A DNA stretch of 64,000 nucleotides from contig NHZP01000028.1 of NCBI GenBank assembly GCA_003313425.1, positions 620,001-684,000 of the forward strand, read 5' to 3'. Position 1 is the first letter of the stretch. Each line of letters starts with the position of its first letter. Both the position numbers and the translations under genes were made by a program. Shown here one piece after another: positions 34,335-46,289 of the stretch. The notes under the pieces are model-generated. The model was not told the DNA's origin and did not search any database. It worked only from the letters and a program-made list of their open reading frames with translations. Origin of the DNA: Pseudopyrenochaeta lycopersici (lineage: Eukaryota; Ascomycota; Dothideomycetes; Pleosporales; Pseudopyrenochaetaceae).

Positions 34335-37309
34335 ACTCTAACTAGAAGCCTACTAGTAAAGGGCCTTAGTAATATTAGCTACTCTATATTATAGCTACTC
34401 AACTAAAAGCTCTAGCCTTTTAATATCTTATAATACAGGATTCATCTTCAGAGAGTGTAGTTGGCATAGAACTATCTTAGTGGTCTGTCTTCGTGCACTG
34501 GTGGATCTCTCTTAAGAAAAATAGTCCACTATTCGCACGAGCTGTAGGCCACAAGTGCAGGGTACTCGTGCACCTCGATGTGCAATCCTTTTCCGTACAG
34601 TCGATTCCATTACAGTAACGCGTGCAGCATGGAAGCTCAGTATATTCGTCGAGAGTGTAGAGGGAAGGGACGTGGACTTCCCAGGCATTCCAAGTCATAG
34701 TGACACGTTTTGCTTTGCGATTTTGTATGTATTTCAAATACGATGCAAGTGCTTTTGGAGCGGCCTCCTGAATTTCCTTTCCATTTACGAAGCTACCAAG
34801 CTTGTCTTTAGAGACACGAACAACGTTCTCATTAGAAAGCCGAACGACATAATGCGTGATGGAAAATCCCCATAACTCTTGCACGATTTCGAGGCCTAGA
34901 CATTTCTTGATCTGGTCTATGTTAACAGCTGTCCGATGAATGACAGTGTAGTTCTTACCGACAGTCCACCACTTTCAAGTTGTAGAGGCGGGTGTGTTGG
35001 AGTATACAGGAAATTTCCAGAAACCTCGTCTCGTGTTTCACTCGAACGGATCTCAATGTAGGCGAAAGGGATATACATCTTTGGCCGTGATGCGCTGGAG
35101 ATAGATTGCCCCAAACGACTTATATCAGATATCGCATAAAATTTCAATTCGGAGTATGCATGGGGAGTATGAAGGTAGGGTTGATCTTTATATGATGGCC
35201 GTGTCGTACGGAAATGCCTCTGGGTGTGCAGACTAGCTCACCGCCAATCAAGCGATGCCACCTTCTTCTTGTCCGCGAGCTGATTCACTTCGTTTACACT
35301 CATGGCTAAGTATCCTAGCACCCGAAGGAACGTGCGTCTTACATCTACTTGATTGGCTATTCTGAGAGGGAAGACTCCCTGGGCCACCGGAGACTTGAGG
35401 GCATGGTCAAAGATGTGGGCTTCTCTAAAAAGTAGCATGGTTAGTTAGCATTGAAGTGCATCATGCAAATACTGGCGAGTCACCAAAATACATGCAGGAT
35501 GTAAGATGCATACGGACACACTAATTGCAGAACAGTTGCTACACATCCCTTCCTTGGCGTTCTAGTCACCTTCTGGAGCATCCTGAAAAATAAATGCTCT
35601 GGAGCTTTTTGGAGTAACGAAGCGAAAGGCAAATGCGGACCTGGGAAAATAACCTGAGTACTAGCGGCGGCTTAAACCTACACTAGTGGGTTGGTTCTTA
35701 GATCTGCACAAGCCAGGTGTGGTCTAGGCCGTGGTGGCATGCAAAACACTGTGGCGGTAAAATTGTCTTCAATTATGTAGGCGCTGCAGGCTGATGATTG
35801 AACATGGTTTATACCATGTACGGTAGAGACTACAGACCCAGTTTAAGCTATTGGTCGGGACCTCAGACAACCTTCCCCGCCTGCGCGCCAGTGCGTTTAG
35901 CACCTGCGTCGTTCCACGGCCGGGCCAACGCAGGGTTGACCTTTCTCACTTCAGACATTCGGCAAGGAGAACCCAATTGTAGACGCGACTATTTTCTGCT
36001 AACCGATAAATCTCTGGTCGCTAAACGCCGCGTACCTTGCCGTTCGAGATGACAGCAGCTCCCGCAGCTTAACCAAATCATTCAAGTGGGTGAGTGTGCA
36101 GCTGATTGGCATATGGAATTGGAAGGCGCCTCAGGTATGCAAGCAACAAAACATTGGTGGCGCTCTCAATAGCACAGAAGGCGTTTGAACGGCTGTCGAA
36201 GATGGCGCAAATGTTTAGCTTTAGACTTGAGCACTCCAAGATCTGGTGCGCATTGGTCCATTCGCGAAATACCTAATTAGGCTCCTGCATCCTTACTGCG
36301 TCAGCAAGATGCAGCAATATGATTGGTATAAAGACATTAGCTACACGCCGATCCCACATACAAAACTTATGCCTGACACCACAGTAAAATCAAAATCATG
36401 CAGCGATGCGCTCACAGCAGCGACTTGGTATCCTAGGAGCAAGCAATAGCGGCTCCACACGAGGACAAGGGTTTCTCCGGGGAAACGGCTTAGTTGGGGC
36501 GAGCGGCCCACATAGGACAAGGGTTGGGTCGCCCGACCTATGCGGAGCGGTGGGGGCGAAAAAGACTCGCGCAACGTCAGAGAATGGCGTGGATTGAGTA
36601 ACAAGCGGCACAATGCTAATGAACCCACTTCCGGATAAGGCGACAATGGAGGAGGCCCGTATCGCCGCTGGGCTTTCTGAGGAACAATGGGATAAGTTCT
36701 ACGTTAGACTAGCTATCTCTTCATCGAGGTCTCAAGCGCGATTAACATCGGACAGAGAGTCACCAAAACAATAGCAAAGGAGTGGCTTGAGAAGACACCA
36801 AATGCTCAATGGCAAAAAAGAGCTGACAGGAACTTGGTGGTGGAAGGCATCAACACACAGCTTAAATTATTAGACAAGGATATCCCTACTGGTGACGACC
36901 GTGTCGTCGCATGGCGCATGGGCAGGGTCATCATCAACCTGAAAGGTAGGAATCGGCATCATACACTCACCTGACAATAGTTTGTTCGCCTGTCGCGCTT
37001 GGGCCACTATCACCACTTTTGAGTTCAGCTTCAAACGCATGCAGCACCTCCCATAGAGGAGTAAAATAGATAAGTAGGGTAGCAAATTAATCGCAATAGC
37101 CTCAATATTTAGTCTGATAGCCGCTTGCATGTCTCATATGTTGGCACGGCAATCTCGCACGTCGGAGACATGGTTCCCACGTGGACGCCTGGATTGTGGA
37201 TGCACAAGAATGAGTCATCAGGTTGCTGCCTAATTGGGAACATGCATGTATATGAACACACTGTTTACCAGATCAGAACCAATCAATCATTCACTTCCTA
37301 AGACAATAT
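34335..37309. other. Gene-poor stretch with decayed coding pieces
   Basis: About 3 kb after the retrotransposon nest. It holds an uncertain minus-strand gene (34477-35438). At 36610-36950 on the plus strand there are coding-like pieces in two frames (RIAAGLSEEQWDKF, then AKEWLEKTPNAQWQKRADRN) that look like one decayed gene I do not recognise. No TIR, LTR or RNA gene was found elsewhere in it. Confidence 0.45.
34477..35438 (-). CDS. Hypothetical protein gene, exon structure uncertain
   Basis: Three coding-like segments on the minus strand: 35438-35238 (MLLFREAHIFDHAL...), 35147 to about 34960 (KFYAISDISRLGQSISSAS), and about 34915-34477 (DQIKKCLGLEIVQELWGFS, then VVRLSNENVVRVSKDKLG, later a Cys-rich CCTRYCNGIDCTEKDC). 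Consensus donors are present after 35240 (GTGAGC) and near 34972 (GTAAGA), but the second intron would be only about 42 nt. The VVRLSNENVVRV strand pattern faintly recalls a kinase-like N-lobe, not enough to name it. It could equally be a decayed gene. Confidence 0.35.
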
Positions 37310-38431
37310 TTATGAGTACTTCCAGTTGCCAAACATGATCTCCATCATCATAGCATCTAGTCGTGATGGCATGCTCGTGATAAGCTTGCGAATCAGAGTA
37401 TCAGGTATGGCTGCCCACGCCTCCTTCAGACCAGCCTCAAACCTATCCCACTCCTCTATAGAGTTACCCATACAGTCAAACTCAGGATGGAGCTCATGTA
37501 GCTTCTTTTTGAGGGCCCACCACATGTGCTCTATAGGGTTAAGGTCAGGTGAATAGGATGGCCATTCAATAGTCTAGACGCCATGATCCTGCAACCACTC
37601 CTTTGAGAGATTTGCAGTATGGATAGGTGCATTATCCTGCATAAGCCTCTCACCAGGCCTATACTGAGGTAAGAGACCCTCCTCAAGAGCCTGGGTATAG
37701 CTCCATGCAGTATAGCCCTTGCGTTGAGCAGATGAATCGCAGTCCATAATTACTAAGGGACTACGCCAAACGCGTGACCCAGCAGTCATCCAAATTGAGC
37801 CCCAGACCATCCTGCCTAGCTGCCTTGCAGTAGTAACCTTCTCAACCATCTCATGTCACCATTGCTCACTAGGTAATCGCCATACCCATGTTGTATTGTA
37901 GCCAGATCTACGCTGAATGAGGCACTCATCGCTGAATCGCAAGGTAGTCCTCCTCCATTTGAAACCATGCAGGTCCTGAGCTAGATTGAGACGTAAAAGC
38001 GCTGTAGCTCTATTGATTTTTGGTCTACGCTTCGCTCTAAACTTGCTGTATCCAGAATCAAGGAGGTATCGTTGAATAGTACGCCGTGAGACGTCAGGGG
38101 TGGTATTATGAGATGCCCACATGCCTGCCTCTTCAAGGAGCTTTGTATACTCGATTTTTGGATAATTTTGAGAAATCCTTAATAGCCTGCGTCTCTCTCT
38201 CCTAGTTATAACTAGTGGGCGGCCCGACCGAGGGCGTGAGGCGTTGCTGTGGGTAGTCTCCCATCGCGAGATAGTTTTCTGCACGCATCGCTGGCTGCAG
38301 TCAAGGGTCTCTGCAATTGTCTTTGTGCGCACATCTGCTTCTACTTGAGCTAGAATAAAATAGCGTTGACATTCTGAAAGTTCACCACCAGGGCCACGAT
38401 TTCCGCTAATTTCTGTACCGAAAGCTAGCAT
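37310..38431 (-). pseudogene. Tc1/mariner-type transposase 1 with two stops
   Basis: A 374-codon frame from 38431 to 37310 interrupted by TGA (about 37853-37855, after LPSEQW) and TAG (37571-37573, after LQDHGV). The N terminus has paired helix-turn-helix sequence (AETLDCSQRCVQKTISRW, SRRTIQRYLLDSGYS) with a GRPR-like linker. The catalytic triad is intact as FSDEC, MQDNAPIH and NPIEHMWW, with 34 residues between the second Asp and the Glu (DD34E, the Tc1 pattern). No clear TIRs were found around it, so the ends may be eroded. Confidence 0.85.
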
Positions 38432-38877
38432 TTTGGGCGAGTACTGTGGTGTTGAAGATAGGTCAATTTTTGGTGTTCGCGTTGTTGTGATGGGCCCGTG
38501 CGGGACGCGAACAGACTAAAGTCTTAGTACTGTACCTCGTGAGTGCTGGCCGGATTGTATGACTCCTGATCCCTTTAGCTGGCAACGGATTCGGAACTGG
38601 AACTTACCACCAACTTTCAGATATTGAAGAGTTGGTGACGTTGATGGTGAAGTCTTGGGCAATATCTTGGCCAATAAGTGCAAAAGCCCAATCCGGTTCT
38701 GTCCCCCTAAAGAGTACCCTGTCGCCACAGGCTTGTGAATGGATGGAGAGGTAAGGCAGAAGGCAAACGAATCTGTGAGCCACAAGGGGGAGTTGGGTTG
38801 GTGGACTGTCTTGCGCAACCCAGCCTTGCGCGATAGCTCCGCATATATATTCATAGTCCAAGCCCCTTCATAAAAAG

Positions 38878-39111
38878 GTGTCTCTGCGCCGACGTCCTAG
38901 AAGGAACACGGGAAACGCACTCAAGCAGGCATTCAGCCTTGTAATGGTCCAAGTATATAACATCTCTTCAGGGGAAGACATTCTGGTAAAAAGCCTATGG
39001 TTCGGAGCCAATGTGCGCCTGGCCCAAGCATTAGATCTTATTCGATCAACCATTTCAAATCCACTAGAGTATGCGCACAATGCATTTCAGTCTTTTAATA
39101 GACGGACTTAG
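38878..39111 (+). CDS. Hypothetical small ORF in the inverted duplication
   Basis: A 77-aa frame (MSLRRRPRRNTGNALKQAF...) just before the palindrome; an identical copy lies at 60547-60780 on the minus strand. An overlapping frame of 70 aa exists on the other strand. No domain is recognised, and conservation between arms reflects recent duplication, so it is no proof of coding. It may be promoter DNA. Confidence 0.2.
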   Translation: MSLRRRPRRNTGNALKQAFSLVMVQVYNISSGEDILVKSLWFGANVRLAQALDLIRSTISNPLEYAHNAFQSFNRRT

Positions 39112-39174
39112 CGAGCGTGGGGTAATCAGCGGGGAAGCGACAAGCTGGAGCCGATCGACGATGCTTGGAAGCGA

Positions 39175-39252
39175 AGAGCCGGGCTAAACCAAATCTGTGA
39201 ACTAAGCGCTCACTTGAGCTCTTAATTCACAGATTTGGTTTAGCCTGGCTCT
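39175..39252. promoter_or_regulatory. 78-bp palindrome upstream of the chimeric gene
   Basis: Near-perfect inverted repeat with arms of about 30 nt (AGAGCC.GGCTAAACCAAAT on one side, continuing CTGTGAA.TAAG, mirrored on the other) and a short centre. It ends 108 bp before the ATG at 39361. The same palindrome lies before the full-length copy (60406-60483) and, diverged, before the third paralogue (63043-63107). It could be a cruciform regulatory site, an RNA hairpin, or a tiny foldback element. Confidence 0.8.
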
Positions 39253-39360
39253 CCCCTCGTCAAAGCATGCGCACAGGCCTTTCAACCTTTGGCGTTCGTT
39301 GGGTAATTACATATCAGCCCGCCAACACTACTCCACTTGCCTAATCCCTAAGGCTTCCCT

Positions 39361-42179
39361 ATGGGCGAACAATTCACGAAGGACTTGTGCTCCCGGTTGG
39401 AGCACCAAAATTTTAATGACTTGCTCGTCGACCCGGAGGTGATCTTTCCTCTCAAAATCAACTCTCGCAGACTAATTATACTTAGTACATCAAGGGGCTT
39501 AAGCAGAATCCACCCGAGCTCTCCAAGGCGTCGTTAGACAACCTCACTGAGATTGTCAAGGTATGCAAGCGGAAGATATCAGAACCCAACGAAGATCTAT
39601 TAGCCCCGTTGCGGAAGCTTCAGCAAAAAGATTTCGAGCTGTCTCCAGGCGTCATAACTGCTCTGCACGATTTCTTGAGGCTCGATAGCACCAAATTTGT
39701 GACCCCGGCGGATCATTATGCATACACCTGTTACCAGGAGAGTATTCAGCTGGTTGGCGAGATCATCTGGAGATTTCTGGCAACCTTGTATTATGATCTT
39801 ACATCAACCCTTGACAGTACAAATCAGCGAACTTCCACAACTACCGATGGTGGGGTTGCCTTCATTGCTCGGGTCATTAAGAGTTCAGGCTGCCCGGATG
39901 GTCTTGAAACTATCCAAAGCAAAGTGAAGAACTGGGTGGTGATTGGTCGAAGATTCCGTGGGTTTGCGAATGCAATACACCATCCCAAAGTTAGCACTGG
40001 AGTGTTTATTTACCTTCCCAAATGTGCCAGTAACAACTTGTAAGCCCGACATTCATCCATGAGGAGGCTATTCTAATCGCTCAAAAGCATCGGGAAACGT
40101 TTGCCGATGACAGGACCAACGTTTGATGCGGCCATCGAGATATTCCGAGAAAATGACGTCCATGGAAAATCGGAGAGAGAAGGGGTGGATCATTTGGCAG
40201 AAGAAATCATGCAGACGCTCTCGAGGCCATTCAGCGGCTCTATTTCATTGACGGTGCAAGTGGGCCAACGGATTGTACCAGTAACGGCAATGGCCCTCGC
40301 GCAACGAGTACACGCTCTACCAGGCCGCTCACAAAGCTCAACGAACCCTTCGCAACTGCCAGCGGACCTGTTGCAATCATTGACCTCTTCGCCCTCTCCA
40401 GGTAGCCGTTTGCAGACTTCAAGACCCGGTTCACAAAGGCCCTCCTCATATTTTTCGGCGGTCTATACTCCACCTTCTCTGGAGATCTCTTCCCAATCCT
40501 CAGAGGCCGGACGCTGGAGTGGAGGTACCGACATGCATGGAGCTGAGCAATCGATACTTGATCACGATCAAGCAGAACCCAACCATTCACGGAATGAGGT
40601 GGAAGATACTGAGGTTATGGACATAGACAACACACCATCAAGCAGAGCGCTCGATAATTTCGGCGGATCGAACCCAAAAGCCATGCCATGGCTGGCTGCG
40701 AATGGTCTAATTAAAACTCCAACTGCATTGCCACATCTTCATATCGTACCTCACGAGAGCGATATACCGCCCCCTGAATGGTCTGAAACGGGAGCATTTG
40801 ATGTAGCCTATGCAGCTTCACAACAATCGCGACAAACTATTCGGCGAAAAGAGTGTGATAAGAATGCAATTGGACTGGTTCCGATATCCAGCTTTTGCCT
40901 GACGCCTCCGAGCTGTGACGTTCTGAGATCATTCTGTAAGCTATGCATATTCGTCACCAGAACGGACTTTCGCGTTGATAGTGTTTTCCCAGACCTGAAC
41001 CGCATATGTGCGTCTCGTACTCTCCTCGAACACAATCTCTATCTGGAAATGTTCCAAGCATCCCAGATGAGTAAGCCTTTAGAAGCCGCTCTGTTCTCCT
41101 TGAGCTCCCTTTATTTAGGAGCGAATGATTCAGAGACATACAGACAAGGCGCCTTGGCCTTCCTTCGAAACGAATTGAACTATCCCGATAGTCGTCAAGT
41201 GCGGGAATACCTTGGTACAAGTCTCCTCCTGCTTCAATACACTGTATGCCGTCCTCGCTTCATAGCTCTATATCTGCTAATGCAAGCCAGATATTATCGG
41301 AGCAGTGTTTCTTAGAATGGTATGCACATGCTGTTAGCGTTGGGTCTCTTTTGAAGTACGCGATATCTTTTCCTGGTACGCTTGGATATCGCATGAAGAT
41401 AGCATCTCACAGCATCCTTGCCAATGCGACGGCTATAGAAGGCGAACAATTTCCGGCACTCTTGTTCTTGTCTGAACAAGAGAAAGAAATCCAGCGCGTT
41501 GATGCGCTATGCGGACTATCTCCTGAGCTGTTATCTATCATCCAGGAGATCAACTGTCTCGCAGCTTGTCGAGATCAAGGCACTGATGCCTTTCGTTTAC
41601 TCGCTAGCTTGCAAAGGCTGCGTCAAACCTGCTTCGACAAGGACATAGCGCAAGAATTTCAAACAAAGCCCGCGCAGCTACAGAGAGCGAAGGCAGACGC
41701 CACCAAAACCGCAGAGTCCTATCGACTCTCTGCTATCCTCTACCTTCATTACAGAATCCTAGGGTACGTATAATTTTCTACTCCTACAACCTTCACTGAT
41801 CATTCCCACAGGACTCCCGCTACAGATGAGATTCTAAAGCCGATTCAAGAGCAGCTTCTTGCCATCCTCGAGCAGTTACCGCCTAGAGGCCCGTATTACA
41901 GAGCGATTTGGCCTCTCTGGCCCCTCTTCATCTATTCAGTGCTGGTACCCTCCAAGGCGGAGGCATTTGCAATCACGAAAGTGTGGGATGAACTCCATGA
42001 AAATTCCGTGCGCAGCGTAAGGATCTCCTCACATGGAATTTCTCATAGTGACCACCACATAGAACATACCTCCTGTCGTCAAAGCCGCTCGGAAGCTTCT
42101 CCAGACAACAACAATCGACTGTCAACAGTTATGGTGGGAGAGCCGTATTAGAGCATGTGGACGGCTTAGTCTCACTTGA
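39361..42179 (+). CDS. Chimeric gene: TPR-family N-terminal module fused to Fungal_trans_2 domain
   Basis: Six exons join in frame: 39361-39438, 39486-40039, 40088-41243, 41291-41763, 41813-42017, 42063-42179, with introns of 45-49 nt showing GT...AG. The product is about 859 aa. Codons 1-417 are the duplicated N-terminal part of the 57806-60297 gene; just after MPWLAANG the sequence switches to the C-terminal part of a fungal Zn2Cys6-type regulator (Fungal_trans_2 region: GTSLLLLQY, LFLSEQEKEIQRVDALCGLS, PRGPYYRAIWPLWPLFIYS). No Cx2Cx6C cluster is present, so the original DNA-binding N terminus was lost. It is open throughout, which argues for recent origin or selection. Expression and function are unknown. 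Confidence 0.72.
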
Positions 42180-42227
42180 TGGTAGCCAAGCGCCCACTAC
42201 AACATGAAAAGTCGGCTCTCAGCAGGT

Positions 42228-43655
42228 CTATATTTCTTCTAAATAGTCGTGCTCGATCCATGACGCCCGCTTCAACCTCCAAGCCTGAACCTCCGGATTC
42301 TTCTCCGCCTCACGCTCCAAGTCTCCAAAGTCCCCCCTAGCAAGCAGACGCGGTTGGTCTTGATTGGAAAGGTCATCGCTTGGATGCCAACCGTAGGAAG
42401 GATGGAAGGGTTCATCGGCAAGCATTTTGACTACCTCTTCGCCAAGGACAGGCAGGTCTTTTGCACGATTGTACGAACCCCCTCCGACGATAGAGAGATT
42501 GCGATACTGCGGATGCCTAGAGATAAGAGGGGTTTGTGTCTGAGTCATTCCATCCCTACCACGTTTCAGTCTTTGCTTCTCCGTCTATTATCACTGCGGC
42601 TTGCTTACCAATACGATCTTATGCTAATAATTTTTGCCCCGCCGAGCCGAGGGAGAAATTTCTGCGCCCAACGTTTCATTTTCAGCATCGTGTCTATTGC
42701 CAAAGAGCTGCCCGAGAGATCTCTTGGATATGATAGTGACGAGCTGTTTTCTGTGTTCGTAAAGGGGGAAATGCAAGTTATCTTAGCGATTCCGTTGCTT
42801 TTAGTGGGCGGCAGGAACTCAGCTGCTATGTAATTAGGTTATGGTTTTTGGGGCACTGGGTTGGAATATACCGTAACCAATGTGAGAGAAGGCCGGTTTG
42901 CCTTTGAAGAACAGAATTTGCTCTTCGTTTAGTTGAAGGGTGAATGCAAACAACCCAGTTGCAACTGGAGACCTTGAGGCTGGGGGCTGAGCAATGCCGG
43001 ACTTCTCTAGTAGCTCAGTAATCCAAGGGCCCGCTGCAACGATGACTTCTGCATCTGTTGCTTGGATCTGCTCTTCATTCGGAAGAACCACTGCACAGAC
43101 CCGTCCTCCTTCATGTAGGAGCTTTAGTGCTTGTAACTCTAACATCTTCGAGCCTTCATCTTCCTCGCAATGTCTTTTGACCAAATCTTGCATAGCTTGC
43201 ATGCAGCCCTTCCACTCCACCAAGCTATCGTCATCGTTCCATACGAAGGTAAGACCAGGATGGAGATTCGCAGGGCCAAAGATCTTCGCGAACTTCTGAT
43301 GATCTAACCGTTCACGTTTTTGCATCCCGAGCTGGAGGCGAGCACTATCGATACGGTATAGAGTTTCAACATCTTCTTCGCCATATGCCACAACTCGACC
43401 GACGGACTGATAAAATTGGCGAAAACATTGATCTGTCTCCCAAACTCCCTTGGCATAGGCGGCTTCCTTCATGCGTCGTAAGTTCGGATAATCGATGCGA
43501 ACGATTTTGGAGATATCATCGCTTGGTTCTTGAGGCTGGTGGTGTGACAGAAGTGTCATATTCGTGGAAATGCTCGAGTGCGCTCTGAATAGATGTAAAG
43601 CAGTTGTAAGACCGCAAACGCCACAGCCGATCACAATGTGCTTTTTTGTAGACAT
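42228..43655 (-). CDS. FAD-dependent oxidoreductase (sarcosine/fructosyl-amine oxidase type)
   Basis: Predicted 442-aa flavoenzyme of the DAO superfamily that would oxidise secondary amines or N-methyl/glycated amino acids, producing peroxide. Exons are 43655-42872, 42825-42609 and 42555-42228; introns 42826-42871 (46 nt) and 42556-42608 (53 nt) restore frame (SHIGYAAEFLPP and SYWDGMTQ). The N-terminal Rossmann motif is IVIGCGVCGLTTALHL, followed by DDISKIVRIDYPN, typical of fructosyl-amine/sarcosine oxidases. Near the end, NLSIVGGGSYNRAKDLPVLG fits the C-terminal FAD-binding block. No signal peptide. The usual FAD-attaching Cys position could not be judged. It appears intact and lies tail to tail with the chimeric gene. 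Confidence 0.82.
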
Positions 43656-43930
43656 CGGGTCCTAAAGCATACACGTAAGGCCGAGGACAAAACGTAGGTG
43701 ATGATTAGAAGGGCAGGTGCAAAATTCTTATACCCGCGCACCCGCCAAGACCATCATCTGATCCTTATTATGTGCCCTGCATTTTCTCCGATCTCCGACC
43801 GGTGCCCGAAACGTTACGTCACTCTCCTTAAGCTTCCAATTGCACCCTTGTCGCGGTGGGGTGACAGTTGGTCCACCAATACAATATTGCAATGTGGGCC
43901 CACCAACTGATGCACGTCCCCACCTGATGC
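43656..43930. other. Intergenic, upstream of the oxidase
   Basis: Holds the presumed oxidase promoter and the left edge of pogo element 1. TTGGTCCACCA and CCCACCAACT near 43868-43902 might be remnants of a TIR, but no partner was found. Confidence 0.35.
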
Positions 43931-45087
43931 ATGCGAATACCAAAATACATCAATTCTTCAACGCGTGACAACACCACTAATATAGCTAGTATAGAGGAAG
44001 CGCTTGCTGCTCTAGGATCCTTGAAGCTTGGAGAACCATTTCGCTACTCAGATTATACAGAAAAGTATGGTGTTGACCGGTCAATGTTGTCGCGCTGCCA
44101 CCAAGATGTTACTCAAAGCCATGCACTCAAAGTCGAAAACAGCCAGTTACTCAACACTACGCAAGAAGCTGAGCTTTTACAGTATATCCATAAGCTTTGC
44201 AAGCGTGGATTACCTCCTTCTAAGCCAATGATTCGAAATTTCGCATCCCAAATCGCCAGAAAGCCAGCGGGCAAAAACTGGGTAGATCGCTTCGTCGCGC
44301 CACAACATCGAGCTCATCTCACACTGGGCATCCGGCCTCGATCGCAACCGCTTTAAAGCTGATTCTGCGTTTAAGTATAGCCTCTACTTTGAGCTATTAA
44401 GCAGAAAATTAAGGAATACAATATTGAGAGTTAGTATATGTACAACATGGACGAGAAGGGCTTCCTTATTGGCGTGCTCTCTAAACTTAAGCGGGTATTC
44501 TCTGGAAAACTAAGGCACATCATCTAGGATGGCAATCGCGAGTGGATTAATACTATAGCTTGCATCTGCGCTGGTGGTACAGCGCTCACGCCAGCGCTCA
44601 TCTACCAGGCTGCCTCTGGTGCAATTCAAGATACCTGGTTGCAGGATTTTGAGGCAGCACAAGACCAAGCCTTCTTCACCTCATCGCCAAGTGGACGGAC
44701 GAGCAATGATATTGGCCTAAGCTGGCTTGAACAAGTGTTTAATCGCGAGACTAAAGCTAAGGCGCGCACCTCGTGGCGGCTGCTCATCCTTGATGGCCAT
44801 GGATCTCATGTATCTATGGATTTTATAGAGTTTTGCGACAACAACAAGATCCTCCTCGCCATCCTACCTCCTCATTCAACCCATACGCTTCAGCCGCTCG
44901 ATGTGTGCCTCTTCGCTACTGCCTATCTCGATGAGCTCGCCAGCTTCATGCACAAAGCTCAAGGATTTACCTCTGTTACAAAGCGCAATCTTTTTAAGTT
45001 ATTCTATCGCGCCTGGCACTCAGCATTTACTAAGACAATAATTTTGAAGGCTTTTGAGGTTACAGGGCTCTCACCTTTGAATCCTAC
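43931..45087 (+). pseudogene. Pogo transposase 1 (degenerate)
   Basis: Coding portions of pogo element 1. The first Asp of the catalytic triad sits in YNMDEKG, the second in LILDGHGSH, the third in LQPLDVC. The last open stretch, from 44639, reads straight through the insertion point into the LINE RNase H sequence until 45799. Confidence 0.75.
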
Positions 45088-46212
45088 GCAGCCAGATCTT
45101 AGCAGCCGCCGCATCTGGCTGTGCATTGACAGCACCTCGGTTATCTGGTGCCTTAGAGGCGACGCACCGCCTACATCGCGATGGGCCTTCTTGGAGTGCC
45201 ACGGTGCCATGGAGACACACGATATCTCTATTAAGTGGGCCCCTGGCCACCTAGGTATTGAAGGAAACGAGGCGGCAGACAGACTAGCCAACCTAGAAGC
45301 CCAGCACCCATCGCCTCCAACCGGGAAAGCCGCTATGCCCACACTCTCAGGCATCAGATCAGTTGCCCGCAAGGCACTGCGCAGCACACAACAGATCTGG
45401 TGGTTAGACAAGAAGACGAAACTCTCAAGGTGGTATAAAAGCTGGGACTTGGACTACGCGCCACGCCGCGGACCAAGAGAGCTAGACCTCTCAAGAGCCA
45501 CATTGGCTAGACTCCTTTCTATTCGATCTATGCATGGGGACTTTGCCTGGTACCATAGAAAGTTCCACCACGACGACGCGAAACTCACCTGCTCATGCCA
45601 ACGCGACAAGACGCCAGAGCACCTCGTGCTATGCCGCAAGACCCTGGCAGCCTTCAGCCGATGGCCACTTCGACCACCTATGCCACCCTCTAGCCGGGCC
45701 GACGGCCTCGCGTATACTGCAGTGCTGATAGATGATCCAGAGGCCTTTGAGGCATTCACCCAGCTCACACAGTACTATAGTAAGATTTGTCCACGGTAGC
45801 TCTTCCTGCCGTGCAATGGCACAGTAGTAAAAGACGCTACTGCGCCAGGCTCCAGTGTAGCACCCAGCGACACCAGCACCAGCAGCACAACGGCTGCGAC
45901 ACTTCTCACCCTTCTACCTCCTTCCTTACAATCTCCTCATACACTCTTGTTTCTCTTTCTACCGTAACGGCACATTATGCCATAGAGTATAAGGGGTTCT
46001 TCCCTAATGTACCCACACGGCTCAGTCTCCCTGACTGGAAGGGGAGCTGCAGCTTGACATGGTAGCAATACCTGCGTAGGCAAGAAATGCTTTCTAAGGT
46101 AGTGCGCCTGTACTATAATTCCATAGCTTAGCACGTCGTATATGCCCTTCGGGAGGCGAGATGGTGGACTTAATCCTCATCAAACAGACGTAAAATGAAT
46201 ACCAACCAACCA
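45088..46212 (+). mobile_element. 5'-truncated LINE (Tad-like) 3' end with RNase H
   Basis: Non-LTR retrotransposon fragment in pogo element 1, with target duplication ACCTTTGAATCCTAC at 45073-45087 and 46213-46227 and a (CCAA)n tail (46200-46212). It encodes the end of ORF2: an RNase H domain (WLCIDSTSVIWCL, THDISIKWAPGHLGIEGNEAADRLA) and a Cys/His motif (CSCQRDKTPEHLVLC), stopping at 45799. The remainder is 3' untranslated sequence. Reverse transcriptase and ORF1 are missing through 5' truncation. Confidence 0.9.
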
Positions 46213-46289
46213 ACCAACCTTTGAATCCTACACCGAACACCAATCCTTTGATTTTTGGGGCACCCTCTCAGAGGCCCTAAAAATCCCAG

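Larger units (their letters stand above)
38687..40705 (+). repeat. Left arm of a 2-kb inverted duplication
   Basis: About 2,019 bp repeated in inverted orientation at 58953-60971 (position x pairs with 99,658 minus x, with no indel detected). Translations on both strands are identical through the interior; the differences I found are transitions near the two ends (three near 38690-38735, one at 40700). It carries the palindrome and the first 417 codons of the TPR-type gene. Identity ends abruptly at both edges. Confidence 0.92.
43931..46240 (+). mobile_element. Pogo/Fot-like element 1, carrying a LINE insertion
   Basis: Degraded pogo-type DNA transposon. Helix-turn-helix and CENP-B-like sequence at the N terminus (FRYSDYTEKYGVDRSMLSR, KPAGKNWVDRF) and DDE_1 endonuclease blocks (YNMDEKGFLIGV, LLILDGHGSHVS, HTLQPLDVCLF). 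The coding part is broken by frameshifts after about 44310 and stops near 44355, 44433 and 44525. At 45087/46213 it is split by a LINE fragment with a 15-bp target duplication. TIRs were not identified. Confidence 0.75.

Noticed and set aside
36406..36646. Overlapping short frames on both strands of 63-101 aa
   Set aside because: No family resemblance, no intron signals, and several mutually exclusive frames of similar size.
42549..42833. Apparent insertion splitting the FAD oxidoreductase
   Set aside because: Two consensus introns at 42826-42871 and 42556-42608 make the middle part a normal in-frame exon, so the gene is intact.
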